Assembly (NCBI GenBank): GCA_964211495.1
Contig: CAXORL010000002.1
Location: forward strand, 343,867 to 407,866
Reading direction: 5' to 3'
DNA length: 64,000 nucleotides
Origin: Faucicola osloensis_B
GTDB taxonomy: Bacteria; Pseudomonadota; Gammaproteobacteria; Pseudomonadales; Moraxellaceae
Positions within the stretch are counted from its first letter, which is position 1; every line of letters starts with the position of its first letter. Below are positions 9,501 through 19,055 of the stretch, one piece after another. Position numbers and translations under genes: made by a program. The notes beneath the pieces were generated by a model that did no database searches, was not told the DNA's origin, and saw only the letters and a list, made by a program, of their open reading frames with translations.

Positions 9501-10049
9501 ATGCCAAAATCTCAGCCCCTACCTCCCCTGACGAGTGACCCCATGCCGAATGGTCGCGATAATCAAAATTCGCCGAAAAAAACGCCTCTTTTCTCCCCCA
9601 AAAATAACGACGCAACGATAAAGAATAACACGCCGATGAAAAAAAGCAGTGAAGGCTTGGGTACCAGTATTAGCGAGATGCTCGATACTGAGTATCGCGG
9701 CGTTAGTTTATATACGGTTGCGATGATGCTATTAGTGATTGCGATTTTGTGGACAGGGGTGAGCGTCGTTGAGCAAATCCAAAGTTATCACCAACAATAT
9801 GGCGAGCTGCAAAAACTCAAAAAACAATTTCGCCAGCTGCAAATGGAACACCAACGTATGCTGATTGAGCAGCAAACCTTTAGCGCTACCCCGCAAGTGA
9901 CTAATCGCGCGGTGACTGAACTCAATATGTTTTACCCTAACTTGTCCGATCGTATGATTATTCACGACAACAAAGTCACGGTATTTACTAGTGACGCCGG
10001 CAGCAACGAGTCAAACACTCCAGCTATCAATCCAGAAACGCAGCATTGA
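9501..10049 (+). CDS. ftsL: Cell division protein FtsL
   Basis: 182 residues from the first ATG. In-frame ATGs at 9543 and 9636 would give shorter products nearer the usual 100-120 residues, so the start is uncertain. It is a bitopic inner-membrane divisome protein. A polar N-terminal tail precedes one membrane span (YTVAMMLLVIAILWTGVSV, about 72-90). A periplasmic leucine-zipper-like coiled coil follows, rich in Q and L. Sequence identity in this family is always low; position between rsmH and ftsI supports the call. Confidence 0.85.
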   Translation: MPKSQPLPPLTSDPMPNGRDNQNSPKKTPLFSPKNNDATIKNNTPMKKSSEGLGTSISEMLDTEYRGVSLYTVAMMLLVIAILWTGVSVVEQIQSYHQQYGELQKLKKQFRQLQMEHQRMLIEQQTFSATPQVTNRAVTELNMFYPNLSDRMIIHDNKVTVFTSDAGSNESNTPAINPETQH

Positions 10050-10061
10050 TGAGGCAACCGC

Positions 10062-12131
10062 GTGAATACTCGCAATAAAAAATCGATAACCACCAAAGTT
10101 GCCAATGCCATGTCAGGGCGACCCACCAAAGTACCTGTACTCAAAGTCACTGCCCCTAAAATCAATGCGTCAAAGCGTCGTAGTGGTGCCTCACGCCAAG
10201 GCAGTATTGAAGAAGATGCCATTCGCTTTAAGTCCATTTGGATAGCGATGGGGCTGGTGTTTGTGGCGATTTTTGGGCGATTGGCATACATCCAAGTCAT
10301 TAATAAATCCTACTATCAAGGTAAAGGTAATTCGCTCATTACCACCGTCAAAAAAGAGCCGTCTTACCGGGGTATGATCACCGACCGCAATAACATGCCG
10401 CTTGCGATTTCAGCGCCATTAACCTCGGCGTACTTTAGTCCGCATGAATATGCGGTTGAATACTATGAACTCAAAGCGCGCCAGCAAGACCTGCAAAAAT
10501 CTAAACCGAGTAAATCGGTCAATCGCGAGCTTGAGCGCGTTGCAAAACGTTTGCAGAACATGGATTTAGCCAAACTTTCGGCATTGACAGGCATTAGCGT
10601 CAGCGAATTTAAAAATGCCGTGCGTATCAATGACAACATCAATCTTGCCGATAAAGAGGCAATCAAAGCTGTATTGCCCACGGGCGCAGGGTCGCATTAT
10701 TTTCCATTAATGAAAAATGTGCAACCTGAAGCAGCACAGCCGCTCATTGATGCCAATTTTGCTGGGGTCAGTACCGACACGTTTTATCAGCGCTACTATC
10801 CACAGCCACAGCCGAATGCCCAATTATTAGGCTTTATGGCGCGTACCAACATGACAGATGGCACGCATTACCAAGGGCAAGCTGGGGTAGAGCGCGTATT
10901 TAATGACATGCTATCGGGCAAAGATGGCGAAGTCATGGTCATGCGTGATGCCAAAAACAATAGCATTAAAGAAATCGAACAAGTCAAACCTGAAGTCGCT
11001 GGCAAGGATTTACAATTAACCGTTGATTCACGGCTACAATATATCTTGTACCAAGAACTTGAAAAAGTCGGGCGTGTGCAGCAGGCGCGCTGGGCAGCGG
11101 GTATGATTGTCGATGTCAACTCCGGTGAAGTGATGGCGATGTCCAACTGGCCGTCGTTTAACGCCAATGACTTAAATAGCTTATCCAACGAAAACCAGCG
11201 TAACCATGCCTTGATGGATGTATTTGAACCCGGTTCGGTGATGAAACCCATCACCGTTGCCACGGGCTTAAAGTCAGGACAATACAATGCCAACTCACTG
11301 GTTAATACCAGTCCAGGTAGCATGGTGGTGCAAGGGCATACTATTCGTGACCATGGCAATTTAGGTACTATTAGCCTGCGTACCCTACTGCAAAAATCGA
11401 GTAATATCGGCTCAGCAAAAATTGCCCTTTCTTTGCCTGCCACCGCGATGAGTGATACGCAAAAAGCCTTTGGGTTTGGTGCAAAAACCAACCTAAAATT
11501 ACCCGGTGAATCTGCAGGCCTAGTGCCAACGCCTGAGCAAAATGAAATCGCACGCCGCGCAACTGTGTCGTACGGTTACGGTCTGCAAGTCACGCTCGCC
11601 CAGCTTGCGCAAGCTTACAGTGTGTTAGGTGCAGGTGGCGTGATGCATCCTTTGACGCTGCTTAAAAGTACCCGTGATAACGCGCTCAATAGCAGTAGTA
11701 CCAATAATGTCTCCGTCCCTTTTGCCAAACCTGCTGCCAAGCAAGTCATCAAAACCAGCGATGCCCTTACCATTGTCGATATGATGACGTCAGTCACTGA
11801 GCCTGGCGGTACGGCAACCTTAGCCGCTATCGATGGCTATCGTGTGGCGGGTAAAACCGGTACGGCAAGACGTACCAATCCCAAAGGCGGCTACTATGAT
11901 GACCAATATCGCACCTCGTTTGTCGGTATTGCTCCTGCTTCCAACCCGCGTTTTGTGGTGGCCATCATGGTTGAAGACCCGCGTGTTAACAAATTTGGTG
12001 GTTTGGTTGCAGCACCCGTGTTCCGCAGTGTGATGAAAGAAGCCTTGCGTTTGTACAATGTGCCGTTTGACAAGCCGCTATCAGGTAAAGAAACCACTGC
12101 CACCAGCATCGAAAGTGTCAATGACTTATAA
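10062..12131 (+). CDS. ftsI: Peptidoglycan transpeptidase FtsI (PBP3)
   Basis: 689 residues from a GTG start preceded by GAGG, 12 bases after ftsL. It is the septal cross-linking enzyme of the divisome, anchored by one N-terminal span (IWIAMGLVFVAIFGRLAYI) with a long basic cytoplasmic tail. The penicillin-binding motifs are in order: SxxK (Ser392-VM-Lys395), SSN (446-448) and KTG (598-600). The dimerisation domain precedes them. It is longer than E. coli FtsI (588), mostly in the N-terminal tail and pedestal. The 3' end overlaps murE by 11 bases. Confidence 0.97.
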   Translation: MNTRNKKSITTKVANAMSGRPTKVPVLKVTAPKINASKRRSGASRQGSIEEDAIRFKSIWIAMGLVFVAIFGRLAYIQVINKSYYQGKGNSLITTVKKEPSYRGMITDRNNMPLAISAPLTSAYFSPHEYAVEYYELKARQQDLQKSKPSKSVNRELERVAKRLQNMDLAKLSALTGISVSEFKNAVRINDNINLADKEAIKAVLPTGAGSHYFPLMKNVQPEAAQPLIDANFAGVSTDTFYQRYYPQPQPNAQLLGFMARTNMTDGTHYQGQAGVERVFNDMLSGKDGEVMVMRDAKNNSIKEIEQVKPEVAGKDLQLTVDSRLQYILYQELEKVGRVQQARWAAGMIVDVNSGEVMAMSNWPSFNANDLNSLSNENQRNHALMDVFEPGSVMKPITVATGLKSGQYNANSLVNTSPGSMVVQGHTIRDHGNLGTISLRTLLQKSSNIGSAKIALSLPATAMSDTQKAFGFGAKTNLKLPGESAGLVPTPEQNEIARRATVSYGYGLQVTLAQLAQAYSVLGAGGVMHPLTLLKSTRDNALNSSSTNNVSVPFAKPAAKQVIKTSDALTIVDMMTSVTEPGGTATLAAIDGYRVAGKTGTARRTNPKGGYYDDQYRTSFVGIAPASNPRFVVAIMVEDPRVNKFGGLVAAPVFRSVMKEALRLYNVPFDKPLSGKETTATSIESVNDL

Positions 12132-13728
12132 CAACCCTATGGAAAAAGCTATGATTACGTTGCAAGCGATGATGTCTGCGCTATCACTACCAGAAAGCGT
12201 GCGACAACTGTTAAACCCTGTCATGAATCAACCATTTGGGCAGTTTGTGGTCGATAGCCGTCAAGTGGGTCAGGGCGATGTATTTGTATTGCTAAAAAGT
12301 CAAAACGCGACCGACAGCCTCGATTTGGAAAAAGTTGCAGGTTATCTTGCCCAAGTCGCAAACAAAGCGGCGTTTGTGTTGTCAGAAATTGATATATCCG
12401 CGCTCCAGTCGCAGTTTACGTTACCGATTATTTATTTGCCCAGCATTCGTGATTTTTTAGGTTCCCTAATTCAAACCAGTTTGCAACAGCAATATCCCAC
12501 CAAGTTGCCTGCAGTCATCGCGGTGACAGGCACCAATGGCAAGACCACCGTAAGCCAACTGGTCGCCCAACTCATCAGTCAATCGGGCATCAAAACTGCG
12601 GTCATGGGCACAGCAGGTAATGGCGTGCTTGGTGAAAAAGGGGCGCCCAATCTTACCCCAAGTACCCACACCACCTTGGAAGTCTTTAATCTACACCATG
12701 CGATGGATGATTTTGCCAAGCAAGGCGTACAAGCCTTAGCCATTGAAGCCAGCTCTCATGGTTTGCACCAGCAGCGTTTGCAAGGCGTACCCATCAATGT
12801 GGCGATATTTACCAATTTAAGTCGTGATCATCTCGACTATCATACTGACATGCACGATTATGCGCAGGCGAAAGCGCGACTGTTTGATAAAGCGCATTTC
12901 CCCACCCTTACTCACGCGATTATTAATTTAGATGATGAATTTAGTGCGTTGATGATTGAGGTAGCCAACGCCTCTAATTTAACCGTGTGGACATATAGCT
13001 TGACCAATGATCAAGCCGATTTTTTTGCCAAAACTATCGTGCCTAGCTTGCAAGGGGGTGATTTGACCATTGCTCTTTCAAAAGCTGTCACGCCACAAGG
13101 TGAATTAAGGGTGAATAGTCCACTGTTAGGGCGATTTAATGTGGCCAATTTGCTCGCGAGTATCGCAGGTGCCTTAGCGTTATCGCAAAGTGCTGCGATG
13201 GGATTGAGTGTGGCGCAAATCCAAGCGGCAGTGCCAAAGCTTCGCGGCGCCACAGGTCGTATGGATCGGGTGCCATCGACTAGCAGCTGTTTTATCGTGG
13301 ATTATGCGCATACGCCAGATGCGCTAGAGCAGGTGTTGACCAGTTTAAAATCGCACTGTACAGGTGAGCTGTGGGCAGTATTTGGCTGTGGTGGCGACCG
13401 TGATAAAGGTAAACGTCCACTGATGGCGCAAGCAGGACTGCGCCTAGCTGACAAAGTGATTTTGACTGCCGATAACCCACGCAGTGAAGACCCTAATGCA
13501 ATTTTGAACGATATGCAAGCGGGCATGACTTGCCAGCAGCACTACCAAGCTATTATCGAGCCAGACCGTCAAAAGGCCATTGAATATGCGGTGCAACATG
13601 CCAAGCCTAGTGATATCGTGGTGATTGCAGGCAAGGGGCATGAAACCTATCAAGAAATCAAAGGGGTACGCCACGATTTTGATGATAAAGTAGTGGTAAA
13701 AAATGCCATTGACAAATTTGGCAAATAA
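12121..13728 (+). CDS. murE: UDP-MurNAc-tripeptide ligase, meso-DAP adding
   Basis: 535 residues from the ATG at 12121, which overlaps the ftsI end; ATG 12139 is a possible alternative. It adds the third amino acid to the peptidoglycan stem. The P-loop TGTNGKTTV lies in the central domain. The DNPRSEDP motif is the one associated with meso-diaminopimelate specificity. The full three-domain Mur ligase layout is present, ending with GKGHETYQ. Translational coupling with ftsI is likely. Confidence 0.97.
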   Translation: MTYNNPMEKAMITLQAMMSALSLPESVRQLLNPVMNQPFGQFVVDSRQVGQGDVFVLLKSQNATDSLDLEKVAGYLAQVANKAAFVLSEIDISALQSQFTLPIIYLPSIRDFLGSLIQTSLQQQYPTKLPAVIAVTGTNGKTTVSQLVAQLISQSGIKTAVMGTAGNGVLGEKGAPNLTPSTHTTLEVFNLHHAMDDFAKQGVQALAIEASSHGLHQQRLQGVPINVAIFTNLSRDHLDYHTDMHDYAQAKARLFDKAHFPTLTHAIINLDDEFSALMIEVANASNLTVWTYSLTNDQADFFAKTIVPSLQGGDLTIALSKAVTPQGELRVNSPLLGRFNVANLLASIAGALALSQSAAMGLSVAQIQAAVPKLRGATGRMDRVPSTSSCFIVDYAHTPDALEQVLTSLKSHCTGELWAVFGCGGDRDKGKRPLMAQAGLRLADKVILTADNPRSEDPNAILNDMQAGMTCQQHYQAIIEPDRQKAIEYAVQHAKPSDIVVIAGKGHETYQEIKGVRHDFDDKVVVKNAIDKFGK

Positions 13729-13742
13729 CTTAGCCTAGCATC

Positions 13743-14387
13743 ATGAAAAAAATCTACCTAATCCGTCATGCCCAAAGCGAGTCCAATGCAGGGCAAGCGG
13801 TGCGCCCCAATCATGCCATTAATCTTACTGACGTTGGCAAGACGCAAGCGCAAGCATTGGCGGATTGGCTCACTGACCATATCAGCGAGCTAGTCACCGA
13901 GATTTTTGTATCCCAGTATATTCGCACCCAGCAAACGGCTCAGCCTTATCTACAAAGCACTAAGCGCGCAGCCACTGTCATCGACGAATTGCACGAATTT
14001 AACTTTCTGGATTTTGACACCATCAAGGATTTGTCATTTGATGACATCCGTGTGATTGCCGATGATTTTTGGCAACAGCATTCTGCGCACCGAGCCAGTG
14101 AGGTGACGGACAGTTTTGAGCATTTCGTAGCGCGGGTACAAAAGGTGCGCGCGTATTTTGATGCCTTGCCCGATGGCACCTATCTAGTATTTACCCACGG
14201 CATGTGGATTGGCATGCTTATCTGGCAGATGCTACTTGGCGATAGCCCGCGTCTATATAATATGAAGAAATTCCGTGAGTTTGAACTGGCAACGCGCCCC
14301 AAAAATTGCGAAGTGTTGTTGCTCGCTCCTGCAGGAATCAAGAAAGTATGGGTGCGCAATGATGGGCAAGATGATGAGATTCGCTAG
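13743..14387 (+). CDS. Histidine phosphatase family protein
   Basis: 214 residues. The catalytic histidine lies in LIRHAQSESNAG (about 6-17), the phosphoglycerate-mutase-like or histidine phosphatase signature. The second half holds a conserved THGMWIGM segment carrying the other catalytic histidine. The substrate cannot be told from sequence. It is inserted between murE and murF with gaps of 14 and 51 bases and so is probably co-transcribed with them, an unusual place for this family. No signal peptide is visible, so it is probably cytoplasmic. Confidence 0.85.
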   Translation: MKKIYLIRHAQSESNAGQAVRPNHAINLTDVGKTQAQALADWLTDHISELVTEIFVSQYIRTQQTAQPYLQSTKRAATVIDELHEFNFLDFDTIKDLSFDDIRVIADDFWQQHSAHRASEVTDSFEHFVARVQKVRAYFDALPDGTYLVFTHGMWIGMLIWQMLLGDSPRLYNMKKFREFELATRPKNCEVLLLAPAGIKKVWVRNDGQDDEIR

Positions 14388-14398
14388 TAATAAACCAT

Positions 14399-14438
14399 AA
14401 AGAGACCCCAAGAAAGAGACCCGAATAAAGAGACGACA
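14399..14438. repeat. 14-bp purine-rich tandem repeat before murF
   Basis: AAAGAGAC recurs at 14399, 14413 and 14427, each inside a 14-bp unit. The third unit runs into the murF ATG at 14439. The purine-rich core resembles a ribosome-binding sequence, so copy number could affect murF translation. Confidence 0.7.
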
Positions 14439-15920
14439 ATGACTGCATATATTTGGCAATCTGCCAACTTAACCGAAGCGGTGAAAGACCTAAACCCAAC
14501 CTTTCACAGTGATTTTACCCAGACATCCACAAGAATTATCACCGACACCCGCAAAATTGAAAAAGGCGATATTTTTTTAGCCATTAAAGGTGATAACTTT
14601 GACGGACATGATTATGTAAAAACTGCCAAAGATAAAGGCGCCGTCTTAGCGATTGTCAGCCGTGCAGTCGAAAGTGACTTGCCGCAACTCATAGTGACTG
14701 ACACAAAATTGGCACTCGGCAAATTAGGTGCTTACCGCCGTGACCAACATCCCAATTTAAAAGTCGTTGCGATTACAGGCTCTAGCGGTAAAACCACCGC
14801 CAAAGAAATGCTTGGCAGTATTTTAAACCGTATTGCGCCGACACTTATCACCCGCGGCAATCTCAACAATGATTTGGGCGTGCCGATGATGCTGCTAGAG
14901 CTGACCGATGAGCATCGTTACGCCGTGATGGAGCTTGGCGCCAATCATGTCGGAGAGATTGCTTATACCACCCAGCTTGTCAAACCCGATGTCGCTTGTG
15001 TGCTCAATATCGGCACGGCGCATTTGGGGGAGTTTGGCGGGCGTGATAATATCGCCAAAACCAAATCTGAGATTTATCAAGGATTAAGTGACACAGGTAC
15101 AGCGATTGTGCCATTTGGTGATGATTATTTTGATACGCTACTCAATAATGCCCAACAATTTACCCAAAATATTCTAACCTTTGGCGAGCGTGACGTGTCC
15201 TTGGCGGATGCTGGCGTGGATATGCAACAAGCCAAAGAAATTGGCTTAACAGATGAAGATACGGTGCTACTAATGGGCGATGTGTTTGCCGATGATGTGG
15301 AAGTTGGTAATACCAGTACCTTTAGCCTAAATTTCAATTTTGAAATTGATGAAATCGAAAGCCAAAACGTCAGCTTAAACTTTGCAGGTGAACATAATAT
15401 CAGCAATGCCTTAGCCGCTGCGGCCTGTGCGCAAGCTTTGGGGCTGTCGATTGATGATATCGCCAAAGGACTCGATGCCGCCAAACCTGCCAAAGGTCGA
15501 CTCAATTTTATTGAGTTTGGTAAACATACTTTAATTGATGATACTTATAACGCCAATCCCAGTGCCGTCATTGCTGCCACGCAAGTATTGGCTAGCCAAG
15601 GTGCGCCCACCATGTTGGTGTTGGGCGATATTGGTGAGTTGGGTGACGCCGCGCAAGAGGAGCATCGCAAGCTCGGTGAGACTATCGCCGCCTCTGGCGT
15701 GACGGTGCTGTATACGGTGGGGGAGTTAACGCCTGTTACTGTCGCGCAAGCGCAAGCATCCGGCATGCAAGCACAGGCATACCCGGACAAAGCCACTCTA
15801 CTTTCGGCGATCAAAGATAAGCTGACGAGTAGTGATGACGCTTGGCATATCTTGTTTAAAGGCTCGCGCTATATGAGAATGGAGCAAATAATTGACGAGT
15901 TAACCCGTCAGCCATCCTAG
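14439..15920 (+). CDS. murF: UDP-MurNAc-tripeptide D-alanyl-D-alanine ligase
   Basis: 493 residues (E. coli 452). It adds D-Ala-D-Ala to the peptidoglycan precursor. The P-loop GSSGKTTAKEML is at about residues 114-125. The central ATPase domain and the C-terminal DDTYNANPSA motif are typical. The extra length lies largely in an insertion around residues 240-300, rich in Asp and Glu. A strong terminator follows, separating it from mraY. Confidence 0.97.
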   Translation: MTAYIWQSANLTEAVKDLNPTFHSDFTQTSTRIITDTRKIEKGDIFLAIKGDNFDGHDYVKTAKDKGAVLAIVSRAVESDLPQLIVTDTKLALGKLGAYRRDQHPNLKVVAITGSSGKTTAKEMLGSILNRIAPTLITRGNLNNDLGVPMMLLELTDEHRYAVMELGANHVGEIAYTTQLVKPDVACVLNIGTAHLGEFGGRDNIAKTKSEIYQGLSDTGTAIVPFGDDYFDTLLNNAQQFTQNILTFGERDVSLADAGVDMQQAKEIGLTDEDTVLLMGDVFADDVEVGNTSTFSLNFNFEIDEIESQNVSLNFAGEHNISNALAAAACAQALGLSIDDIAKGLDAAKPAKGRLNFIEFGKHTLIDDTYNANPSAVIAATQVLASQGAPTMLVLGDIGELGDAAQEEHRKLGETIAASGVTVLYTVGELTPVTVAQAQASGMQAQAYPDKATLLSAIKDKLTSSDDAWHILFKGSRYMRMEQIIDELTRQPS

Positions 15921-15936
15921 CTAAAACAGATCTTTC

Positions 15937-15969
15937 ATCAGCCATTCGATAAAAATTGGCTGATTTTTT
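15937..15969 (+). terminator. Intrinsic terminator after murF
   Basis: ATCAGCCA (15937-15944) pairs with TGGCTGAT (15957-15964) and runs into six T residues. It implies that mraY does not depend only on read-through from the murEF transcript. Confidence 0.85.
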
Positions 15970-16088
15970 GTGAATTTTTACTTAAAATAGTCAACTTTTC
16001 ATGATGGGTTTTTGCTAATGAGTCAACGTGAGACAGTTTTTATAGACGGTTTTCATAGCGATTTTTCATTTATCCTATCATGATAATG

Positions 16089-16113
16089 ACAGGGACCTTA
16101 AGCCCCTGTTTTT
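16089..16113 (+). terminator. Second hairpin and T-run in the mraY leader
   Basis: ACAGGG (16089-16094) and CCCTGT (16104-16109) form a stem followed by Ts, 27 bases before the mraY start. Lying after the murF terminator, it may be an attenuator on a transcript that starts between the two hairpins. Confidence 0.55.
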
Positions 16114-16140
16114 ACCCAGAACCCCCTAAGGAGTCCACTC

Positions 16141-17259
16141 GTGCTATTGTGGTTATTTGAATGGCTAAGCCAATTTTATTCCCCATTTTCGGCTGTGTCA
16201 TCGCTGACCTTACGTGTTTTATTAGCGGTGCTGACTGCGCTGGGTATCAGTATGGTGTTTGGTGGACGCGTCATTGAACGGCTGCGTGCGCTCAAATATG
16301 GACAAGCCATTCGTAACGACGGCCCACAAAGTCACCTTGCCAAAACAGGCACACCCACCATGGGCGGGATTTTAATTTTAGGCAGTATTTTGGTGACCAC
16401 GCTACTGTGGGCGAATCTAACCAACCCTTACGTATGGATTTTGCTGGTGGTCTTGGTGATTTTTGGCGCGGTGGGCTGGGCAGATGACTGGCTAAAAATC
16501 AAATATAAAGACCCAAAAGGCTTGATTGCACGCAAAAAATATTTTTGGTTGTCGGTTGGCGCTTTATTTGTTGGTGTGTCCTTGTACTGGATTGCCAGTC
16601 AGCAGCCGCATGTGGCGACAGCTCACGCCATGCAAGATTTACTGATTCCGCTGTTTAAAAACGTGTCGATTCCTTTTTCCGCTGTACCATTGGGTTTGGC
16701 GTTTATTATCTTTACTTATTTTGTGATTAATGGTACCTCAAATGCGGTCAACTTAACCGATGGTTTGGATGGTCTTGCCATTTTTCCTGTGGTGTTGGTG
16801 GCCGCAGGCTTAGGGGTATTTGCTTATGTGTCAGGGGATTTTCGCTTTGCTGAATATCTCCACGTGCCCTATATTGCTTATAATAGCGATGTGACAGTGG
16901 TGTGTGGTGCCATGGTTGGGGCGGGCTTAGGGTTTTTATGGTTTAATGCACATCCCGCCCAAGTGTTTATGGGCGATGTTGGGGCATTAGCCTTGGGTGC
17001 AATGCTTGGCACCATTGCCGTGATGACGCGCCAAGAGATTGTGTTGTTTATCATGGGTGGTTTATTTGTAGCAGAAGCGGTATCGGTCATGCTACAAGTA
17101 GGCTCTTACAAACTTCGTAAAAAACGCATCTTTCGCATGGCGCCGCTGCATCACCATTTTGAAGAAGGCGGCTGGAAAGAAACCCAAGTGGTCACCCGTT
17201 TTTGGATTATTACCATTGTCTTGGTTATTTTAGGGCTGATGACGTTAAAACTTCGCTAA
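16141..17259 (+). CDS. mraY: Phospho-MurNAc-pentapeptide transferase
   Basis: 372 residues from a GTG start with AAGGAG about 7 bases upstream. This integral membrane enzyme transfers phospho-MurNAc-pentapeptide to undecaprenyl phosphate, making lipid I. About ten membrane spans alternate with conserved cytoplasmic loops. These include GTPTMGGILI, the Asp pair in GWADDWLK, NLTDGLDGLA, FMGDVGALALG and the C-terminal HHHFE. It stands apart from murF because of the two hairpins between them. Confidence 0.97.
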   Translation: MLLWLFEWLSQFYSPFSAVSSLTLRVLLAVLTALGISMVFGGRVIERLRALKYGQAIRNDGPQSHLAKTGTPTMGGILILGSILVTTLLWANLTNPYVWILLVVLVIFGAVGWADDWLKIKYKDPKGLIARKKYFWLSVGALFVGVSLYWIASQQPHVATAHAMQDLLIPLFKNVSIPFSAVPLGLAFIIFTYFVINGTSNAVNLTDGLDGLAIFPVVLVAAGLGVFAYVSGDFRFAEYLHVPYIAYNSDVTVVCGAMVGAGLGFLWFNAHPAQVFMGDVGALALGAMLGTIAVMTRQEIVLFIMGGLFVAEAVSVMLQVGSYKLRKKRIFRMAPLHHHFEEGGWKETQVVTRFWIITIVLVILGLMTLKLR

Positions 17260-17289
17260 CTTTGCTACGTCCGAACGGCGCTTTGCATC

Positions 17290-17318
17290 AAATGGCATCT
17301 TTGGATGTCATTTTTTTT
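17290..17318 (+). terminator. Intrinsic terminator after mraY
   Basis: AATGGCATC (17291-17299) and GATGTCATT (17304-17312) form a stem with one mismatch, followed by a run of Ts. Confidence 0.75.
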
Positions 17319-17461
17319 GTCTGTATTTATGGATTTATTTGCGCATGTGCAAAAAATTAAATATGCTATAATTTTTATATGGTGATGACTAAATTATATG
17401 CAGGAATTTTGATGACAAGACACTGATTTAGCAGAGCACTGTCACAACAAGGAGGTGTGTG

Positions 17462-18037
17462 TTGAAAGTAACTATTAATGAAATCCCTGTTACACTAGCT
17501 TGTAGTGATGCAGGCAAACAAGCGCTTAACACTGCTGAAATGACGCTTAGACAACGCCAATTTATCTTATTGATTAAGGAAAATACGAGCTTGGGCGAGC
17601 AAGCGGTGAGCAATTTATTGTCTAAGTTGGATTTACAACAACTGATTGAAAAAGGCTGGATTAGCTGCGATGTGCCGCTAGGGCAAATTTTCAAACAACC
17701 TAGCACTACTGTTGCAGCGTTGGCAAGCGCTATTGCCAGTACAGACGCACCATCCGCTGAAACTGAAACTGTATTGAGCAAAAAATGCTGTGATAAAAAA
17801 ACGGGTGCGAAAAATTTACAGTCATTCCTAAATACTTATACCAATGCTAAGCTAGCGGCTCCTACCATCCCTGATGTGTCAAACATTGAATCGCCATCGC
17901 TGCGAGCAGCGGACACATTACAGCAGCATCCGACGGCAGATTCAGCACTGGCATTAAAAATACCTGAGGCACTGCAGCCAAAAATGGCTCAAGTGCATGA
18001 AGATATTATGATTTTGCAAAGATTGCTAGACGACTGA
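17462..18037 (+). CDS. Hypothetical protein, unusual start
   Basis: About 191 residues, not recognised. A near-perfect AAGGAGG lies at 17449-17455. The best-spaced start is the TTG at 17462; the GTG at 17459 would leave only 3 bases. There is no signal peptide or membrane span. The N-terminal 80 residues look folded and mixed alpha/beta. The middle is Ala/Thr/Ser-rich and low complexity with a KKCCDKK cysteine pair. The C-terminal 35 residues are predicted helical. It stands alone between mraY and rlmA with its own upstream gap. Confidence 0.6.
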   Translation: MKVTINEIPVTLACSDAGKQALNTAEMTLRQRQFILLIKENTSLGEQAVSNLLSKLDLQQLIEKGWISCDVPLGQIFKQPSTTVAALASAIASTDAPSAETETVLSKKCCDKKTGAKNLQSFLNTYTNAKLAAPTIPDVSNIESPSLRAADTLQQHPTADSALALKIPEALQPKMAQVHEDIMILQRLLDD

Positions 18038-18100
18038 TGTTACGCAGTTACACTGGGTTATCCGCTTTGGGTTTTTAACGGTTTTTTTTGAGATATTTTT

Positions 18101-18997
18101 ATGGTGGCATTCCCTTCGACATTTTCTGCAAATTTTCGCTGCCCGATTTGCCAAAGTCCGCTAAAGGTGGGTGAAAAAGTTTGGCAATGCAGCGGTGAAA
18201 ATCCGCAGCAGCGGCAACATGGCTTTGATGTCGCCAAACAAGGGTATGTGAATCTACTGCCGGTGCAAAATAAGCATAGCAAAAACCCTGGCGATAGTGA
18301 TGAGTCAATTATGGCGCGTCGTCGTTTTCTACAAGCGGGGTTTTATCAGTCGCTGCAAGATGGGCTGTATGACTTTTGCAAAGAGCTATTATCCTCCCAA
18401 CCATCGGTAAATTGGCTAGACATTGGCTGTGGCGAAGGATATTACACTGAGCGATTTTTACAGCTTAACCCAAGCCAGTTAGTCGCGCTTGATATCAGCA
18501 AACCTGCCGTACTTGCTACTGCCAAACGACTTAAACCAATTAACACGACCACACAAAAATATTGCTTAGTGGCATCTGCTTCGCAAGTACCATTGGCCAG
18601 TCAGGCGGTGAGTATATTGACCAGTATTTTTAGCCCGATTTTGGCGGATGAATTTCATCGGTTAGTCAGCGACCAAGGCTTTGTAGTGATTGCCAAGCCT
18701 GCCGTCAATCACTTGATTGAGATGCGTGACGGGCTATTTGAACAAATCGTGGCGCACGACTCAGACAAATTTATCGATGAATTAGCACCGTATTTTGAGT
18801 TGGTTAAGCAAACGCGGGTGGAAACCACGATTTCGCTTACCGCTACGCAGTTACAAGATTTATTGACGATGACGCCCTATGCGTTTCGGGCGCAGCCAGC
18901 CAGACGTGAAGCATTAATCGACCGCTGCGAGCAGGCAGGGTCAATGCGCTTTACGACCGATTTTATGATTTATGGGTTTCAAAAAATTTGTCTGTAA
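18101..18997 (+). CDS. rlmA: 23S rRNA (guanine-N1) methyltransferase, RlmA family
   Basis: 298 residues (E. coli RlmA 269). It methylates guanine 745 of 23S rRNA in known members. An N-terminal zinc-binding segment has CPIC at about 14-17 and further Cys/His in WQCSGENPQQRQHGFDVAKQ. The linker GYVNLLP follows. The class I SAM-binding domain begins with WLDIGCGEGYYTE at about 102-114. The order and spacing match the family well; the exact base specificity is inferred. Confidence 0.88.
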   Translation: MVAFPSTFSANFRCPICQSPLKVGEKVWQCSGENPQQRQHGFDVAKQGYVNLLPVQNKHSKNPGDSDESIMARRRFLQAGFYQSLQDGLYDFCKELLSSQPSVNWLDIGCGEGYYTERFLQLNPSQLVALDISKPAVLATAKRLKPINTTTQKYCLVASASQVPLASQAVSILTSIFSPILADEFHRLVSDQGFVVIAKPAVNHLIEMRDGLFEQIVAHDSDKFIDELAPYFELVKQTRVETTISLTATQLQDLLTMTPYAFRAQPARREALIDRCEQAGSMRFTTDFMIYGFQKICL

Positions 18998-19000
18998 AAA

Positions 19001-19026
19001 AGCGCCCGTCAGTGGGCTATTTTTTT
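19001..19026 (+). terminator. Probable terminator between rlmA and xerD
   Basis: GCCC (19004-19007) pairs with GGGC (19014-19017), flanked by an A-run on the left and seven Ts on the right. It could serve both convergent genes, but the stem is short. Confidence 0.5.
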
Positions 19027-19055
19027 ACCTTACAAACAGCCTTCAGCAAACAGCC

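Noticed and set aside
10868..11491. 207-codon minus-strand frame inside ftsI
   Set aside because: It is a shadow of a well-supported coding gene and shows no independent features.
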